A DNA stretch of 12,411 nucleotides from Candidatus Latescibacterota bacterium. Lineage in GTDB: Bacteria > JAAXHH01 > JACQVL01. The stretch is from positions 1 to 12,411 of the forward strand of contig JACQVL010000104.1 in the NCBI GenBank assembly GCA_016209865.1, given 5' to 3'. Position 1 is the stretch's first letter, and the number at the start of each line of letters is the position of its first letter. Below the pieces are notes generated by a model. That model was not told the DNA's origin, did no database searches, and saw only the letters and a program-made list of their open reading frames with translations. The position numbers were made by a program, and so were the translations under genes. This document shows positions 1 to 6,620 of this stretch, piece by piece.

Positions 1-2
1 AG

Positions 3-680
3 CTCAAGCTCAAGAAGAAACCAGTGGATGAACTCGTCGAAATCGCTCAGAGCTACGGCCTGCCCGACACGGACCATCTGTACGCGGCCGTCGGCCGGGG
101 GGATATCGCCCCCGCGCAGGTCGGTCAGAAACTCCTCCCGCACGATCGCCAGTCCGACGTCCCGACCGATGAGTCGATGCTCGCCAAATTCGTCGACCGG
201 GTGCGCAAATCGACCGGGGGGATTAAGGTGCGGGGAGTGGATAACCTGCTGCTCCGGTTTGCGCAATGCTGCCAGCCGGTGCCGGGCGACCCGATCGTCG
301 GGTTCGTCACCCGCGGCCGCGGGGTCACCATCCACCGTGCGGACTGCCCCAACAGCCTGATCGACCCGCAACGCCGGCTTCAGGTCGACTGGGACGTCGA
401 TAAGCACCAGTCGTTCCTCGTCGGGTTCCACGTGTTCGCCAACGACCGGCCGGGGCTGTTGAGCGAGATCACGAAAGCCATCACCGAATCGAGCAGCAAC
501 ATCACGCACGCGACGATGGACACCGGGAGCGGTCTGGCCGAAGGGACGTTCACGATCGAGGTCGGTCATCTCAGCCAATTTGAGACGATCATCAAGCGCA
601 TCCGGCAGGTCAAAGGGGTGCTACGGGCAGAGCGCAAATCAGGGATCGAGGAATCCACAGATGACAGCCTTCATACCTGA
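3..680 (+). CDS. RelA/SpoT-family (p)ppGpp synthetase/hydrolase, C-terminal part (5' end outside window)
   Basis: The reading frame is open from base 3 with no stop, so this is the C-terminal regulatory part of a longer protein; GTG at 24 is just an internal Val codon. Reading from the left there is a helical segment (DELVEIAQSYG), then the RIS/CC region with FAQCCQPVPGD (Cys pair at 267-272) and GRGVTIHRADCPN. A C-terminal ACT domain follows from about base 415 (FANDRPGLLSEI). This order is the standard tail of long RelA/SpoT enzymes, which make and break the stringent-response alarmone (p)ppGpp in the cytoplasm and use this tail to sense ribosome and amino-acid state. The catalytic domains are not visible, so hydrolase and synthetase activity cannot be judged, nor RelA versus SpoT/Rel. 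The next gene starts 14 nt downstream, suggesting co-transcription. Confidence 0.95.
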   Translation, partial: LKLKKKPVDELVEIAQSYGLPDTDHLYAAVGRGDIAPAQVGQKLLPHDRQSDVPTDESMLAKFVDRVRKSTGGIKVRGVDNLLLRFAQCCQPVPGDPIVGFVTRGRGVTIHRADCPNSLIDPQRRLQVDWDVDKHQSFLVGFHVFANDRPGLLSEITKAITESSSNITHATMDTGSGLAEGTFTIEVGHLSQFETIIKRIRQVKGVLRAERKSGIEESTDDSLHT

Positions 681-694
681 TCCACGGAGCCTGT

Positions 695-1945
695 ATGACA
701 CATCGATTCTTTTCAGATAGAATTCATCCAGAACCCTCAGCCGCGCAGTCCGTCTCCCGGCGGACGTTCCTCAAGGGCGCGGCGGCCAGCGGGCTCGGCT
801 TGCTGGCGATAGAGCAGAAGCGAGAGGCCATCGCCGCCCTCCTGTCAGGCAAACAGCCGCCAGACGTGCAGGGCGTCGGGGTGCCCAAAGGGGTCGTCCG
901 GCTGGCGTTCAACGAAAACCCGATCGGCGCCTCGCCGAAGGCGATCCAGGCGGTGCTCCAGCACCAGGATTGGATGAACCGGTACGACTACACGAACGAC
1001 TTGCTCGCCGCCCTCGTCACGCTCCATCAGCTCGACATCCCGCGGGTCTCCGGGTTCGATTTCAAGGCGGCCGGGGAGAAGCACGGGATTATCTTAGGGG
1101 TAGGGACGACCGAACTGCTCCAGCTCCTCGCCCTGGCCGCCCTCATGCCCAACGGAGAGACGATCGAGGCGTTCCCGTCGTACGGCCAGATCACCCGGGT
1201 GGGGGATGAACTGAAAGAGGCGGGGTTTCCCGTCAACGCGAAAAAAGTCCCGCTCCGACCGGACGGGCGTCACGACCTGGACGGGATGCGCAACGCCATC
1301 ACGGATAAGACCACCCTCGTCATCATTGCCAACCCGCACAACCCGACGGGTACTCTTCTGGCGCATGATGAGATCGTCCGGTTCGTGGACAACGTTCCCC
1401 CGCGCGTGCTCGTCGTGATTGATGAGGTGTACATCCATTTCGTCCGTGAACGAGGTTACCAGGATTTCATCCCGCTGGCGAAGGAACGGGAGAACGTCAT
1501 CGTCCTCCGCACGTTCTCGAAGGTGTACGGCCTGGGCGGGATGCGCGTCGGCTACGGCGTCGCCCATCCGAAGGTCATCAAACGATTAGCCCCGTTCGCC
1601 ATGGGATTGCTCTCCCGGAACACCCTGTCAATCTTCGCGGCGGTCGCGGCACTCGGCGATACCGAGCACGTCCGCCGCTCGCAGCAGACGGTGTGGGACG
1701 GGAACGACTATCTCGTGAAAGAGCTTCAGACGATGGGTTTCTCGGCGTTCCCCAGTCATGCCAATTTCCTGATGATCGACCTGAAGCAGGACACGACGAA
1801 GATCGTCCGGCAACTCGGCGCGAAGAACGTCCTCGTCCGTGCGGGCGGAGGCCAGTGGGGGATGCCCACCCACATCCGGGTCTCGACCGGGACAATGGAC
1901 GAGAACGAAGCGTTCATCGGGGCGCTGCGCGGCATCCTCGCCTGA
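695..1945 (+). CDS. Tat-exported HisC-like PLP-dependent aminotransferase (fold type I)
   Basis: This 416-aa protein looks like a class I/II aminotransferase related to histidinol-phosphate aminotransferase (HisC). The start is supported by GGAG at 686-689, 5 nt before ATG. Residues 21-27 read SRRTFLK, a near-perfect twin-arginine motif (R22, R23), followed by a short hydrophobic stretch (to about residue 38), so the folded, cofactor-loaded enzyme is probably exported through Tat. The core carries LAFNENPIGASP near residue 70, NPHNPTG at 213-219, D243 and Y246 in VVIDEVY, and the PLP Schiff-base lysine K276 in TFSKVYGLGGMRVGYG. All key fold-type-I residues seem present, so it should be active. 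The substrate is unknown; because cytoplasmic HisC needs no signal peptide, a role other than histidine synthesis is inferred. It sits 14 nt after the RelA/SpoT gene and is followed by a terminator-like hairpin. Confidence 0.9.
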   Translation: MTHRFFSDRIHPEPSAAQSVSRRTFLKGAAASGLGLLAIEQKREAIAALLSGKQPPDVQGVGVPKGVVRLAFNENPIGASPKAIQAVLQHQDWMNRYDYTNDLLAALVTLHQLDIPRVSGFDFKAAGEKHGIILGVGTTELLQLLALAALMPNGETIEAFPSYGQITRVGDELKEAGFPVNAKKVPLRPDGRHDLDGMRNAITDKTTLVIIANPHNPTGTLLAHDEIVRFVDNVPPRVLVVIDEVYIHFVRERGYQDFIPLAKERENVIVLRTFSKVYGLGGMRVGYGVAHPKVIKRLAPFAMGLLSRNTLSIFAAVAALGDTEHVRRSQQTVWDGNDYLVKELQTMGFSAFPSHANFLMIDLKQDTTKIVRQLGAKNVLVRAGGGQWGMPTHIRVSTGTMDENEAFIGALRGILA

Positions 1946-1950
1946 GCATG

Positions 1951-1967
1951 ATTGCGGATTGCGGAAT
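1951..1967 (-). repeat. 17-bp dispersed repeat, copy 1 (left of glycosidase gene)
   Basis: The sequence ATTGCGGATTGCGGAAT is found here. Its reverse complement recurs at 4210-4226 with one mismatch, just after the glycosidase gene, and its first 12 bases recur at 2119-2130. The two long copies are therefore inverted around the gene. Confidence 0.7.
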
Positions 1968-1993
1968 AGGGGTAGGATAATCCTGCCCCTATT
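1965..1993 (+). terminator. Terminator-like hairpin after the aminotransferase gene
   Basis: A 12-bp stem, AATAGGGGTAGG pairing with CCTGCCCCTATT (one G-T wobble), encloses a 5-nt loop, ATAAT. It lies 19 nt after the aminotransferase stop. The 3' side runs only into ATTTG, so the U-tract is short; it may be a weak intrinsic terminator, possibly bidirectional because the stem ends in AAT/ATT. Confidence 0.55.
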
Positions 1994-2009
1994 TGCGTAT
2001 TGGGATGAT

Positions 2010-4199
2010 ATGCAGAATCATTTTCAGGCGAATCTGCGCTCACGCCACCTCGTTTTTGTGACCCTTTTCGCCCTCCTTTTTGCCACTCCCGTGGTTCTCT
2101 TCTTCGCTGCTCGTTCACATTCCGCAATCCAAAATCCAAAATCTAAAATCCAAAATCCTTCTCGAACCCCGAATCCCGAACCCCGAACCCCGACCATCCT
2201 CTGGCTGGAAGCGGAACGGGCGATCGCCACGACGTTCGACGATCTGTACCCGGCGGCCGGACTCAGCGGCGGCCGATCTCTCCATTTTTCGACCGCGCGC
2301 GCGACGGCGCTCGACCGCTACACCGCCCGGTACCGGATGACAGTGCCCCGGACAGGCCAGTACGTGGTGTGGAGCCGCCGGCATCTGTACTACTACAACG
2401 AGGGCCGCCTTCCTCTGCTCACGCGGCTCACCCGGTACGCGGAGCTCGGGTGGCGGGTCGACGGCGGCGCGTGGTCTCATACGCCAGGGGATGAGGCCCC
2501 GGTCGGGGTGATCGAGGGCAGTTATCACTCCGTCGGGCATCTCGGCTTGACCCGGACGGGCACGGCGGAGATGGCTGGACAGTACATCGGATGGTATCGA
2601 GATGGCGAGGTCTTCCTTCGCGCGGGCGAGCATACGTTCGACGTCACCATCCGGTTCCGGCAGACGACGGCCACGCCGCTGTTCCGCCCGCGTCCTCATC
2701 GTTATTACGGACTGCTCGACGCGTTCGCGTTCGCGGAGCCCGGGTTTGTGCCGAACGGACGGTTTCGTCCCGCGTCCGCCGTCGATGCGGCCCCAGGCCG
2801 GCCGAGGCCCGTCGGGACCGGCGCCGTCGAGGTGGATGTCTCCGCGGTCCGTGATACGATCCCCAACCTGATCGGGTTTTCGCTCGTCGGCACCGACCCG
2901 GCGCAGGTCGCCCGGGTTCGAGCCATCCGGCCGGGGTTGATCCGCCAGTGCCATCTCTACAACCTGGCCCGGGTCTCTCGCGGAGCCGACGGCCGGCTCA
3001 GGATCGACTGGACTGAGGCGGACCGGGCGATCGACCATATCCTCAGCCTCGGCAGTCAGCCGTTGATGTGCCTCAGCTATACCCCGTCCATTCTCTCCTC
3101 CCGTCCGTCGGATGAGGAGACCCGCGACCCCGGCCTGTACCCGCCCACGAACTACGTCGAATGGGAAGAGGTGGTATTCCAGACGGTGAAACATTTCAAC
3201 GTCGACCGCCGGCTCGGCATCCGGTACTGGGAGGTCTGGAACGAGCCGAATAACGTCTTCTGGAACGTCCGGCCACGTTGGGCCTGGCTGAGGTACGTCC
3301 CGTTCTACAGCCCCTATGAAGGGCGGTTGTATGAACTCACCCGGCTCTTCGCCTACTGTTCCCTCTACGAGCATGCGGCCCGGGGAGCAATACGGGCGGA
3401 CCCGACCATCCGGGTCGGCGGGCCGACGGCGCTCTGCGACGGGGATGTCGAAGATGTAACGGGCAGCGCCCGGTGGTGGACGCAAGTCCTGGCCCGGTGG
3501 TGCGGCTGGCGGGATATCCGACTGGACTTCATCTCCCTCCACCTCTACGGCGCGCCCCCGGACGCGAGCGGGCCGGCGGACTATGCCGACCTCATCCGGC
3601 GGGCGCGCCAGTGGGGCAGCCGCTCAGGAGGCCGTGTCCCGGAAGTCATCATCGATGAATGGAACGCCTGGAGCATGGAAGGTGGGCACGACACCGCCAC
3701 CGCCTACCATGCAGTCTGGGTGATGGAGACGCTCTACGCGATGATGGAAGCGGGCGCGCGGCACAGCGTCTACTTCGGAGCGGGCGGCGGGTTCTTGGGG
3801 ATGCTCACCGACCAGGGGGACACCCCGAAGCCAACGTACAACCTGTTTCGCATGATGAGCCTGATGGGGCGCGACCGCGTCGCCGCGCACGCCGCCCCGG
3901 CGGATGTCCGCGCGCTGGCCTCCCGGTCGGGACAGACGGTCACCGTCCTGCTCTGGCGGTTCGGCGCGGCCGACCGGGAGATCGTCCTGAGTGTCTCTCC
4001 GTTCCGGACTGGCGCCACCGTTCAGTGCCGACGCCTGGTGATCGATGATCGTCACAGCAACCTGAATGCGGGTCTGGAGCGTGCGGAGCTGGAGGAGGTT
4101 GAACAGCGGACCCTGTCTGTCGGACCGGACAGGCGCGCCCGGCTGACCGTCCGACTCCCACCGACGAGCGCGACGCTGCTGATATTCGAAGCGGAATAA
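2010..4199 (+). CDS. Secreted or anchored GH39-like glycoside hydrolase with N-terminal carbohydrate-binding-like domain
   Basis: This 729-aa protein has a hydrophobic signal or anchor at about residues 13-34 after basic residues R10 and R12. A low-complexity linker (39-61, repeat-derived) follows. Residues 63-265 form a beta-rich domain opening with WLEAE, similar to CBM6/35-type modules. The catalytic region runs from about 280 to 650. It contains WEVWNEPN with E412, the expected acid/base after Asn411, and VIIDEWNAW with E550, the expected nucleophile; this pair is the clan GH-A signature and most resembles GH39 (beta-xylosidase/iduronidase type). A beta-rich C-terminal piece completes the fold. 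The substrate cannot be told. The frame is also open upstream to 1839, but that stretch overlaps the aminotransferase gene in another frame. ATG 2010 gives the signal sequence, though no good ribosome site precedes it. The glycosyltransferase 31 nt downstream suggests a shared polysaccharide role. Confidence 0.85.
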   Translation: MQNHFQANLRSRHLVFVTLFALLFATPVVLFFAARSHSAIQNPKSKIQNPSRTPNPEPRTPTILWLEAERAIATTFDDLYPAAGLSGGRSLHFSTARATALDRYTARYRMTVPRTGQYVVWSRRHLYYYNEGRLPLLTRLTRYAELGWRVDGGAWSHTPGDEAPVGVIEGSYHSVGHLGLTRTGTAEMAGQYIGWYRDGEVFLRAGEHTFDVTIRFRQTTATPLFRPRPHRYYGLLDAFAFAEPGFVPNGRFRPASAVDAAPGRPRPVGTGAVEVDVSAVRDTIPNLIGFSLVGTDPAQVARVRAIRPGLIRQCHLYNLARVSRGADGRLRIDWTEADRAIDHILSLGSQPLMCLSYTPSILSSRPSDEETRDPGLYPPTNYVEWEEVVFQTVKHFNVDRRLGIRYWEVWNEPNNVFWNVRPRWAWLRYVPFYSPYEGRLYELTRLFAYCSLYEHAARGAIRADPTIRVGGPTALCDGDVEDVTGSARWWTQVLARWCGWRDIRLDFISLHLYGAPPDASGPADYADLIRRARQWGSRSGGRVPEVIIDEWNAWSMEGGHDTATAYHAVWVMETLYAMMEAGARHSVYFGAGGGFLGMLTDQGDTPKPTYNLFRMMSLMGRDRVAAHAAPADVRALASRSGQTVTVLLWRFGAADREIVLSVSPFRTGATVQCRRLVIDDRHSNLNAGLERAELEEVEQRTLSVGPDRRARLTVRLPPTSATLLIFEAE
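2119..2195 (+). repeat. Compound repeat (CCAAAAT-type plus CGAACCC-type) inside the glycosidase coding sequence
   Basis: The left half (about 2119-2158) is built of tandem near-copies of AATCCAAAAT and AATCTAAAAT. The right half (about 2163-2195) is tandem CGAACCC/CGAATCC. The left half matches the arms of the foldback at 4934-5094, and the right half matches the arms at 12214-12363. The whole stretch is translated in frame as residues 39-61 of the glycosidase, rich in Pro, Asn, Lys and Arg. Confidence 0.85.
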
Positions 4200-4209
4200 T
4201 GGTTTTCCC

Positions 4210-4226
4210 ATTCTGCAATCCGCAAT
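4210..4226 (+). repeat. 17-bp dispersed repeat, copy 2 (right of glycosidase gene)
   Basis: ATTCTGCAATCCGCAAT is the reverse complement of the copy at 1951-1967 with one mismatch. It occupies most of the 31-nt gap between the glycosidase and the glycosyltransferase, leaving no clear Shine-Dalgarno sequence for the latter. Confidence 0.7.
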
Positions 4227-4230
4227 TGAT

Positions 4231-4929
4231 ATGATGACCCGCTCCCTGCGCATCAGCGTGATTATTCCCACCCTCAACGAAGAGCAGACGATCGCGACCT
4301 GTTTGAGGCAGTTTCAAGACGGGACACCGCACGAAGTCATCGTGGTCGATGGAGCGAGCACCGACCGCACCGTCGAGGCGGCACGCCATCACTCGTTCGT
4401 TCGGGTCATCCAGAGCCCCCACTACGGGCGGGCGGTCCAGATGAACCTCGGCGCAGCGGAGGCGACGGGGGAGTTGCTCGTCTTCCTGCACGCGGATACG
4501 TTCCTCCCGGCGCGATGGCAGGACGCGATGCTCGCGTCGATCCAGCAAGATGGCGCGGTTGGCGGGCGGTTCCGTCTCCGTCTCGCCGAGCCCGGCCTGG
4601 CCTACCGGTGCATCGCGTGGGGGACAAACTTCCGCTCCCGCGTCCTGGGCATCACGTACGGCGACCAGGTGATCTACGCCCGCCGTGAGGCGTTCCAGCG
4701 AGTCGGCGGGTTTCCCCTCATCCCGTTGTTCGAGGACTCGGAATTCTGCCGGCGGCTCCGCCGGGAAGGCCGGTTTGCGTGGATCGATCAGCCGGTCATC
4801 ACGTCCGCCCGGCGCTGGAAAGTCCGGGGCGTGATGCGAACGGTGCTCTTGATGTGGCTACTCCGGACGCTCTACACCCTCTCTGTGCCGCCCGACACGC
4901 TGGCCCGGTACTACGGCGCGGTACGGTGA
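4231..4929 (+). CDS. Family 2 glycosyltransferase, TIGR04283-type
   Basis: This 232-aa protein is a GT-A fold glycosyltransferase. It begins ISVIIPTLNEEQTIATCL, then VIVVDGASTDRTVEAA (nucleotide-sugar site), GRAVQMNLGAAEATGE, and FLHADT with the metal-binding-like D89 near residue 89. IPLFEDSEFCRRLRR (E168, D169) would hold the catalytic base. The C-terminal run TSARRW...GVMRTVLLMWLLRTLY is characteristic of the TIGR04283 group (rSAM/selenodomain-associated transferase 2), whose substrate is unknown. The length is normal for that group. One hydrophobic helix near residues 204-220 may hold it at the inner membrane face. Start choice between ATG 4231 and 4234 is undecided because no ribosome site is visible. 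The usual partner, a TIGR04282 transferase, is not in this window. Confidence 0.9.
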   Translation: MMTRSLRISVIIPTLNEEQTIATCLRQFQDGTPHEVIVVDGASTDRTVEAARHHSFVRVIQSPHYGRAVQMNLGAAEATGELLVFLHADTFLPARWQDAMLASIQQDGAVGGRFRLRLAEPGLAYRCIAWGTNFRSRVLGITYGDQVIYARREAFQRVGGFPLIPLFEDSEFCRRLRREGRFAWIDQPVITSARRWKVRGVMRTVLLMWLLRTLYTLSVPPDTLARYYGAVR

Positions 4930-4933
4930 TTCG

Positions 4934-5094
4934 ATTTTGGATTTTAGATTTTGGATTTTGGATTAGAAGAGGATTTACAGATCTCACCCCTCAATTTCTC
5001 AACTGCTTGACTTTGCTATTTCCTCACTATATACTCATTCATCATGAGCCGTACAGGTCATGTAATCCAAAATCCAAAATCTAAAATCCAAAAT
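4934..5094. mobile_element. MITE-like foldback: perfect 32-bp inverted repeat around a 97-nt AT-rich spacer
   Basis: The left arm (4934-4965) begins ATTTTGGATTTTAGATTTTG. The right arm (5063-5094) is its exact reverse complement over all 32 bases. Each arm is itself made of seven-base-like units (CCAAAAT or CTAAAAT). The spacer 4966-5062 is clearly more AT-rich than the genes and contains a promoter. The element fills the gap between the glycosyltransferase stop (4929) and the M20 gene, and its last bases overlap the ATG at 5093. No transposase is encoded and no obvious target-site duplication was seen, so mobility is inferred only. Confidence 0.75.
5007..5035 (+). promoter_or_regulatory. Sigma-70-type promoter inside the foldback spacer
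   Basis: TTGACT (5007-5012) and TATACT (5030-5035) are separated by exactly 17 nt; each hexamer matches consensus at 5 of 6 positions. Transcription would start near 5042 and read through the right repeat arm into the M20 gene about 50 nt downstream. Confidence 0.6.
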
Positions 5095-6268
5095 GCGATT
5101 GTCCTCTGATCTCATCACGCGCGTCCGTGCGGCGGTGAATGGCGAGCGGTTGCTCGACACCGCCATCTCGCTCGTCAGTGTACCCAGTCCGACCCGGCAG
5201 GCTGGAGCGGTCGCAGACCGCTTAGCGGCGCTGCTCACGGCGGACGGGTTTGCGGTCGAGCGGCCGGTCGCGGACTGGCCAGAGTCGCCCGCGGTCGTCG
5301 TCCGCTGGCGTGCGACCCCAGGCGGCCGGACCCTTCAGTTCGATGGCCATCTGGATACCGTGCACCTCCCGTACGTGCCGCCCCGCGTCGAGAACGGAAT
5401 CCTCTACGGGCAGGGCGCGGCGGACATGAAGGGCGGACTGGCCGCTGCGGTGGAGGGACTGCGCGCGCTGCGGGATTCGGGGGGGCTTCAGGCGGGTGGC
5501 ATCCTGCTGACCGCGCACGACCACCACGAGGGGCCCTGGGGGGATAGCCGTCAGGTTCACGCGCTCATCGCGGAGGGATACGTCGGGGATGGGGTACTCA
5601 TCCCGGAGTATTTAGCCGACCGGCTGCCCATCGCAGGCCGTGGACAGGCGGTGCTCGAGATCGTCGTCCGCCGCCAGGGCGAGCGTGTCCACGAGGTGTT
5701 CCGGCCGCCGGGACAGCCGGACGTCATCGCCGCCGGAGCCGAAGTCGTGCGCCGGCTGAACGCCCTGAACGCCCGGCTCTCGCAGACGGTCTACCCTTAC
5801 ATCGGCCCGGAAACCGCGTTCGTCGGCCAGATCCACAGTGGCGAAATCTACAACCAGTCCCCGACCGAGTGCCGCATCTCAGGGACACGCCGGTGGGCGC
5901 CGGGCCACCCGATCCCGGACGCGCGGGATGAGTTCTTCGCCCTGATCCGGGAGGTCGCGGTGGAGACGGGCACGATCATCGACGGGGAGTTCTTAGTGAT
6001 GCGGGACGGGTGCCGGGTGGCCGAGGCCGACCCGCTCGTCGGGGCGCTGCAGGCGGCGCACGAGGCGGTGACCGGCCGTTCCCTCCCGCTCGGCGCCAAG
6101 CCGTTCGTGGACGACGGCAACAGCTTCGTCGCTCGCGGTCGCGTCCCGGCCTTAAGCCACGGCCCGGCGGCGGACGGGGCGCATACGACGAACGAACGGG
6201 TGACAGTCGAGGAACTCGTCCGGGTGGCGGAAGTGTACGCGCTCACGGCGGTCGCCTTCTGTGGGTGA
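5093..6268 (+). CDS. M20-family metallohydrolase (ArgE/DapE/CPG2-like amidohydrolase)
   Basis: This 391-aa, probably cytoplasmic enzyme matches the M20 peptidase/deacylase fold. DGHLDT gives H86 (zinc ligand) and D88; GQGAADMKGG gives D111, the bridging ligand. TAHDHHEGPWG covers 140-150, with E146 a likely ligand, E172 in LIPEYLAD another, and H364 in GAHTTNERV the last. The central region from about 185 to 290 is the lid/dimerisation domain. In most members the third motif is DEE with a catalytic Glu before the ligand; here His145 stands in that place, so this is a divergent subgroup. Substrates of the superfamily are N-acyl amino acids and small peptides; which one is not known. The ATG lies on the edge of the foldback arm and has no Shine-Dalgarno sequence, so translation may be weak or start differently. 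Confidence 0.88.
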   Translation: MRLSSDLITRVRAAVNGERLLDTAISLVSVPSPTRQAGAVADRLAALLTADGFAVERPVADWPESPAVVVRWRATPGGRTLQFDGHLDTVHLPYVPPRVENGILYGQGAADMKGGLAAAVEGLRALRDSGGLQAGGILLTAHDHHEGPWGDSRQVHALIAEGYVGDGVLIPEYLADRLPIAGRGQAVLEIVVRRQGERVHEVFRPPGQPDVIAAGAEVVRRLNALNARLSQTVYPYIGPETAFVGQIHSGEIYNQSPTECRISGTRRWAPGHPIPDARDEFFALIREVAVETGTIIDGEFLVMRDGCRVAEADPLVGALQAAHEAVTGRSLPLGAKPFVDDGNSFVARGRVPALSHGPAADGAHTTNERVTVEELVRVAEVYALTAVAFCG

Positions 6269-6302
6269 CCGGACCGGCCATCCTGGTTCTCTCCTGGACG
6301 TT

Positions 6303-6315
6303 TGACAGCGTGTCA
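6303..6315. promoter_or_regulatory. Upstream dyad 1 (TGACA-N3-TGTCA), likely activator site
   Basis: TGACAGCGTGTCA is a perfect palindrome with 5-bp arms. A related dyad lies 41 nt further on, about four helical turns, on the same face of the helix. It is about 205 nt upstream of a sigma-54 promoter, where enhancer-binding proteins usually sit. A T6 run follows at 6321-6326, so a very weak terminator for the M20 gene is an alternative. Confidence 0.55.
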
Positions 6316-6343
6316 CCACCTTTTTTCCGGCGCGGTGCCATTT

Positions 6344-6356
6344 TGACGAAATGTCA
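6344..6356. promoter_or_regulatory. Upstream dyad 2 (TGACG-N3-TGTCA), likely activator site
   Basis: TGACGAAATGTCA repeats the spacing and right arm of dyad 1 with one base changed in the left arm. Flanks are shared too (TTTGAC before and CACC/CACCG after). A lone TGTCA half-site at 6395-6399 continues the series, 43 nt from the TGTCA of this dyad. Confidence 0.55.
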
Positions 6357-6468
6357 CCGCCTCCGCCCGCGCTCCGGCTTTTTGCTCGCCAATCTGTCAA
6401 TTCCTTCGGGTTGGCCTCGGTGTGTTTCCTCTCGTACGTCCAGGATCGCAACTCTCCAACTTCTATTT

Positions 6469-6481
6469 TAGCAAAGGGTTA
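6469..6481 (+). promoter_or_regulatory. Possible IHF binding site
   Basis: TAGCAAAGGGTTA matches the IHF consensus WATCAANNNNTTR at 8 of 9 defined positions and is preceded by an AT-rich run (TTCTATTTT). It lies between the dyads and the sigma-54 promoter, where IHF commonly bends DNA to bring the activator to the polymerase. Confidence 0.4.
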
Positions 6482-6520
6482 AGTCGATCCTCTCCGCAGA
6501 CTCCTGCGTGGCGCGCGGTC

Positions 6521-6536
6521 TGGCACGCTTCTTGCC
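6521..6536 (+). promoter_or_regulatory. Sigma-54 (RpoN) -24/-12 promoter
   Basis: TGGCACGCTTCTTGCC matches the sigma-54 consensus TGGCACGNNNNTTGCW at all but the last base. GG is at 6522-6523 and GC at 6534-6535, the required 10 nt apart. The predicted transcript starts near 6547, giving a leader of about 74 nt before the lipoprotein gene. Confidence 0.8.
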
Positions 6537-6603
6537 TTCTGGATGGGGTGGGTTCACAATTTGCAGGCATGACAGATTCGCTATCACAGCTAACGTTCAC
6601 CAC

Positions 6604-6611
6604 GGAGGAGG
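6604..6611 (+). promoter_or_regulatory. Strong ribosome binding site deciding the lipoprotein start
   Basis: GGAGGAGG ends 9 nt before ATG 6621. It is the best Shine-Dalgarno sequence in the window and favours this start over the later ATG at 6648. Confidence 0.75.
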
Positions 6612-6620
6612 TGGGGGAGC

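Noticed and set aside
1839-2009. Upstream extension of the glycosidase reading frame to ATG 1839
   Set aside because: It would overlap 107 nt of the aminotransferase gene and cross its terminator hairpin. ATG 2010 gives a proper signal or anchor sequence.
2115-3542. 475-codon frame on the - strand opposite the glycosidase
   Set aside because: The + strand carries the GH-A catalytic motifs at the same place. The antisense product is Arg/Pro/Asp-rich and unrecognisable.
4934-5094. CRISPR-like array because of evenly repeated AT-rich units
   Set aside because: There are no spacers of uniform length between units; the pattern is two inverted arms of tandem 7-mers around one spacer.
6303-6326. 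Intrinsic terminator (TGACA/TGTCA hairpin plus T6) after the M20 gene
   Set aside because: The stem is only 5 bp and separated from the T-run by CCACC; recurrence of the dyad 41 nt on without a T-run fits an operator better.
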